Below are positions 15,136 to 16,483 of a stretch of DNA of 16,483 nt, piece after piece (the stretch's first letter is position 1; each line of letters starts with the position of its first letter). Under the pieces are notes generated by a model. The model made no database searches. It was not told the origin of the DNA and saw nothing but the letters and a program-made list of their open reading frames with translations. The DNA comes from an uncultured Clostridium sp. (GTDB taxonomy: Bacteria; Bacillota; Clostridia; Lachnospirales; Lachnospiraceae): contig UQTA01000070.1 of NCBI GenBank assembly GCA_900543885.1, positions 1 to 16,483 of the forward strand. The letters run 5' to 3'. Made by a program: the position numbers and the translations under genes.

Positions 15136-15144
15136 TGGTATAAT
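15136..15144 (+). promoter_or_regulatory. extended -10 promoter of the oxidoreductase gene
   Basis: TGG-TATAAT at 15136-15144 repeats the arrangement seen before the cyclase gene, and again there is no good -35. Transcription would start near 15151, which places a possible GTG at 15149 outside the message and supports the ATG at 15185 as the start. Confidence 0.6.
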
Positions 15145-15184
15145 TGCGGTGATCGATTTTGTAAACGGGAGAGGGGCGTATAAA

Positions 15185-16159
15185 ATGAGAGAAATCCGCT
15201 GGGCGGTGCTGGGAACAGGTGTGATCGCTAATGAAATGGCCGCAGCTTTGGAAAAAAATGGGAAAAAGCTTTATTCTGTGGGAAACAGGACTTATGAAAA
15301 GGCGGTAAAGTTTGGAGAAAAATACGGGATCAGTAAGGTTTATAAAGATTATAATGAAATGTTCACAGATCCGCAAGTGGATGTGATCTATATTACTACA
15401 CCCCATAATACACATATCCAGTTTATGAAAAAGGCCATTGAGAACGGAAAACATGTTCTGGTGGAGAAATCCATTACTTTGAACAGTGAGGAATTGGATG
15501 AGGCTTTGAAACTGGCAGAGGAGAAAGGGGTTATTGTTGCCGAGGCCATGACCATTTTCCATATGCCGGTTTATAAGAAGCTAAAAGAGATCCTGGAGTC
15601 TGGAAAGCTGGGAAAAGTTAATCTGATCACCATGAATTTTGGCAGTTTTAAGGAATATAACATGGAAAACCGTTTCTTTAACCGGAACCTGGCAGGAGGA
15701 GCCATGCTGGATATTGGGGTGTATGCCCTTTCGTTTATCCGCTGGTTTATGGATTCCAAACCGGATCAGTTACTATCCCAGATGAAGGCTGCGCCTACTG
15801 GAGTAGATGAGCAGGCGGGACTGCTTTTAAGCAACAAAGAAGGACAGATGGCTACGGTGATGCTGTCCATGCATTCTAAGCAGCCAAAGCGGGGCATGGT
15901 ATCCTGTGAAAAGGGTTATATTGAGGTTATGGAGTATCCAAGAGCCTGGGAGGCGAAGATCGTGGATGCAGAAACTGGGGAAACTCAGGTGATAAAGGCT
16001 GGGGCACATGAGGATGCACTGGCTTATGAGCTTTCTGATATGGAAAAGGCTATTGCGGGGGATGCATCCTGCATGCACTTAGACTATACAAAGGACGTCA
16101 TGGATCTGATGACCCAGTTTAGAAAATCATGGGGGCTTATCTATCCTGAGGAAGAATGA
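15185..16159 (+). CDS. Gfo/Idh/MocA-family NAD(P)-dependent oxidoreductase
   Basis: The 324-residue product is a soluble dehydrogenase of the glucose-fructose oxidoreductase / inositol dehydrogenase family, which oxidises or reduces hydroxyl groups on sugars and related compounds. The N-terminal Rossmann fold (about 1-120) opens with RWAVLGTGVIANEMA. The lysine of the family's EKP motif is present (K95), but the sequence reads EKS instead. The C-terminal domain has GGAMLDIGVYALSFIRWF, a typical substrate-site helix, and the overall pattern is closest to the dihydrodiol-dehydrogenase-like branch. GAGGGG lies 8 bases before the ATG at 15185. The frame reaches a GTG at 15149, but that codon lies at or before the predicted transcription start. 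The substrate cannot be named. Confidence 0.9.
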   Translation: MREIRWAVLGTGVIANEMAAALEKNGKKLYSVGNRTYEKAVKFGEKYGISKVYKDYNEMFTDPQVDVIYITTPHNTHIQFMKKAIENGKHVLVEKSITLNSEELDEALKLAEEKGVIVAEAMTIFHMPVYKKLKEILESGKLGKVNLITMNFGSFKEYNMENRFFNRNLAGGAMLDIGVYALSFIRWFMDSKPDQLLSQMKAAPTGVDEQAGLLLSNKEGQMATVMLSMHSKQPKRGMVSCEKGYIEVMEYPRAWEAKIVDAETGETQVIKAGAHEDALAYELSDMEKAIAGDASCMHLDYTKDVMDLMTQFRKSWGLIYPEEE

Positions 16160-16243
16160 CAGTTCTTATAATATGATGCTTTTTGAGCATAAATAATCAT
16201 GTAATATAAGTATTAGACATAGTAGAATAAAGGGTTATATAAT

Positions 16244-16284
16244 AAATGTGCGGGATGAGAGAGAAACGTCCTGCACATTTTTTT
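16244..16284 (+). terminator. rho-independent terminator after the oxidoreductase gene
   Basis: AAATGTGCGGGA at 16244-16255 pairs with TCCTGCACATTT at 16269-16280 over 12 positions with one wobble pair, followed by seven Ts (16278-16284). It lies 85 bases after the stop codon, unusually far. Its A-rich left base also makes it a possible bidirectional terminator. Confidence 0.88.
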
Positions 16285-16417
16285 GGACAATAAGCGGGAA
16301 TCCTCGGCAATTCAATTACCGAGATGAAAGCTCAGGAGTGTGCATATCTGCACAATGTAAATAATATAATAATCCTCATTCTTTGATATTAATGCCGTAA
16401 CCGGCATACAATAAAAA

Positions 16418-16431
16418 CGAAAATATGTTCG
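16418..16431. promoter_or_regulatory. LexA (SOS) box-like palindrome
   Basis: CGAAAATATGTTCG differs at one position from the Gram-positive LexA/DinR consensus CGAAC-N4-GTTCG. It lies 8 bases before the -35 hexamer of a rightward promoter. If real, the gene just beyond the window would be DNA-damage inducible, possibly lexA itself or another SOS gene. Confidence 0.5.
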
Positions 16432-16439
16432 AATAATGA

Positions 16440-16468
16440 TTGTGTATTACAATTCAATATGATATACT
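16440..16468 (+). promoter_or_regulatory. promoter firing out of the right edge
   Basis: TTGTGT at 16440-16445 and TATACT at 16463-16468 are 17 bases apart, with an extended -10 TG at 16460-16461. Transcription would start near 16475 and the gene itself lies outside the window. Confidence 0.55.
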
Positions 16469-16483
16469 ATATGTATGAAAGAA

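Larger units (their letters stand above)
16160..16483. other. intergenic region with hairpins and regulatory sites, no gene
   Basis: No credible reading frame lies here. The region holds an AT-rich stretch (16160-16243), a terminator (16244-16284) and three small perfect hairpins: CTCGG/CCGAG at 16303-16323, TGTGCA/TGCACA at 16339-16354 and ATGCCG/CGGCAT at 16392-16407. After these come a LexA-box-like palindrome and a rightward promoter. The hairpins do not match a riboswitch or structured RNA that I recognise. Confidence 0.6.

Noticed and set aside
15051..15143. 30-codon frame just upstream of the oxidoreductase
   Set aside because: It has no ribosome site, and its stop codon is part of the downstream promoter's TATAAT.
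15086..15562. 158-codon minus-strand frame over the oxidoreductase N-terminus
   Set aside because: It is antisense to a clear Rossmann domain and its composition is typical of a reverse-frame shadow.
16285..16410. Known riboswitch, SRP RNA or 6S RNA in the right intergenic region
   Set aside because: The hairpins are short and the conserved cores of those RNAs are not present.
1..16483. CRISPR array, prophage, insertion sequence or defence system
   Set aside because: I saw no regularly spaced repeats, transposase, integrase, phage structural gene or defence domain in either strand.

Overview
The window looks like a chromosomal stretch from a low-to-moderate GC, Gram-positive gut-type Clostridium relative, most likely a Lachnospiraceae member. 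This is inferred from the gene families, from strong AGGAGG-type ribosome binding sites with frequent GTG starts, from the orphan multi-sugar ABC ATPase and from the ftsEX / M23 / S41 cluster. No 16S or other species marker is present, so the genus is not claimed.

Layout. Positions 1-120 are a GC-rich non-coding block that ends abruptly in AT-rich DNA. A LysR-type regulator (minus strand, 232-1161) diverges from aspartate ammonia-lyase aspA (1351-2784). A tRNA-Gln(CTG) follows at 2885-2957 with its own promoter and terminator. Next come a two-gene unit (acyl-ACP thioesterase, then a CvfB-like S1-domain protein), a YitT-family membrane protein, a UgpC/MsmK-type ABC ATPase, and a PucR/CdaR-type regulator. 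The cell-division cluster ftsE-ftsX-M23 peptidase-S41 peptidase runs from 8329 to 12749, with a structured inverted-repeat element between its last two genes. The right third carries a membrane diguanylate cyclase (GTG start behind a run of nine Gs), a small cupin, and a Gfo/Idh/MocA oxidoreductase. The last 324 bases have no gene. They hold a terminator, three small hairpins, and a LexA-box-like palindrome ahead of a promoter that fires out of the window.

How the genes work together. FtsE and FtsX form the membrane complex that controls cell-wall cleavage at division. The secreted coiled-coil M23 peptidase is its natural effector, and the S41 processing protease commonly travels with it. The thioesterase and CvfB-like genes share one promoter. 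The remaining genes are mostly single transcription units separated by recognisable rho-independent terminators.

I found no phage, insertion sequence, CRISPR array or defence system. The coding content is ordinary. The most interesting signals are non-coding: the 99-base inverted repeat inside the division operon, the poly-G tract at the diguanylate cyclase ribosome binding site, the palindrome at the tRNA-Gln transcription start, the GC-rich left block and the SOS-like box at the right edge.
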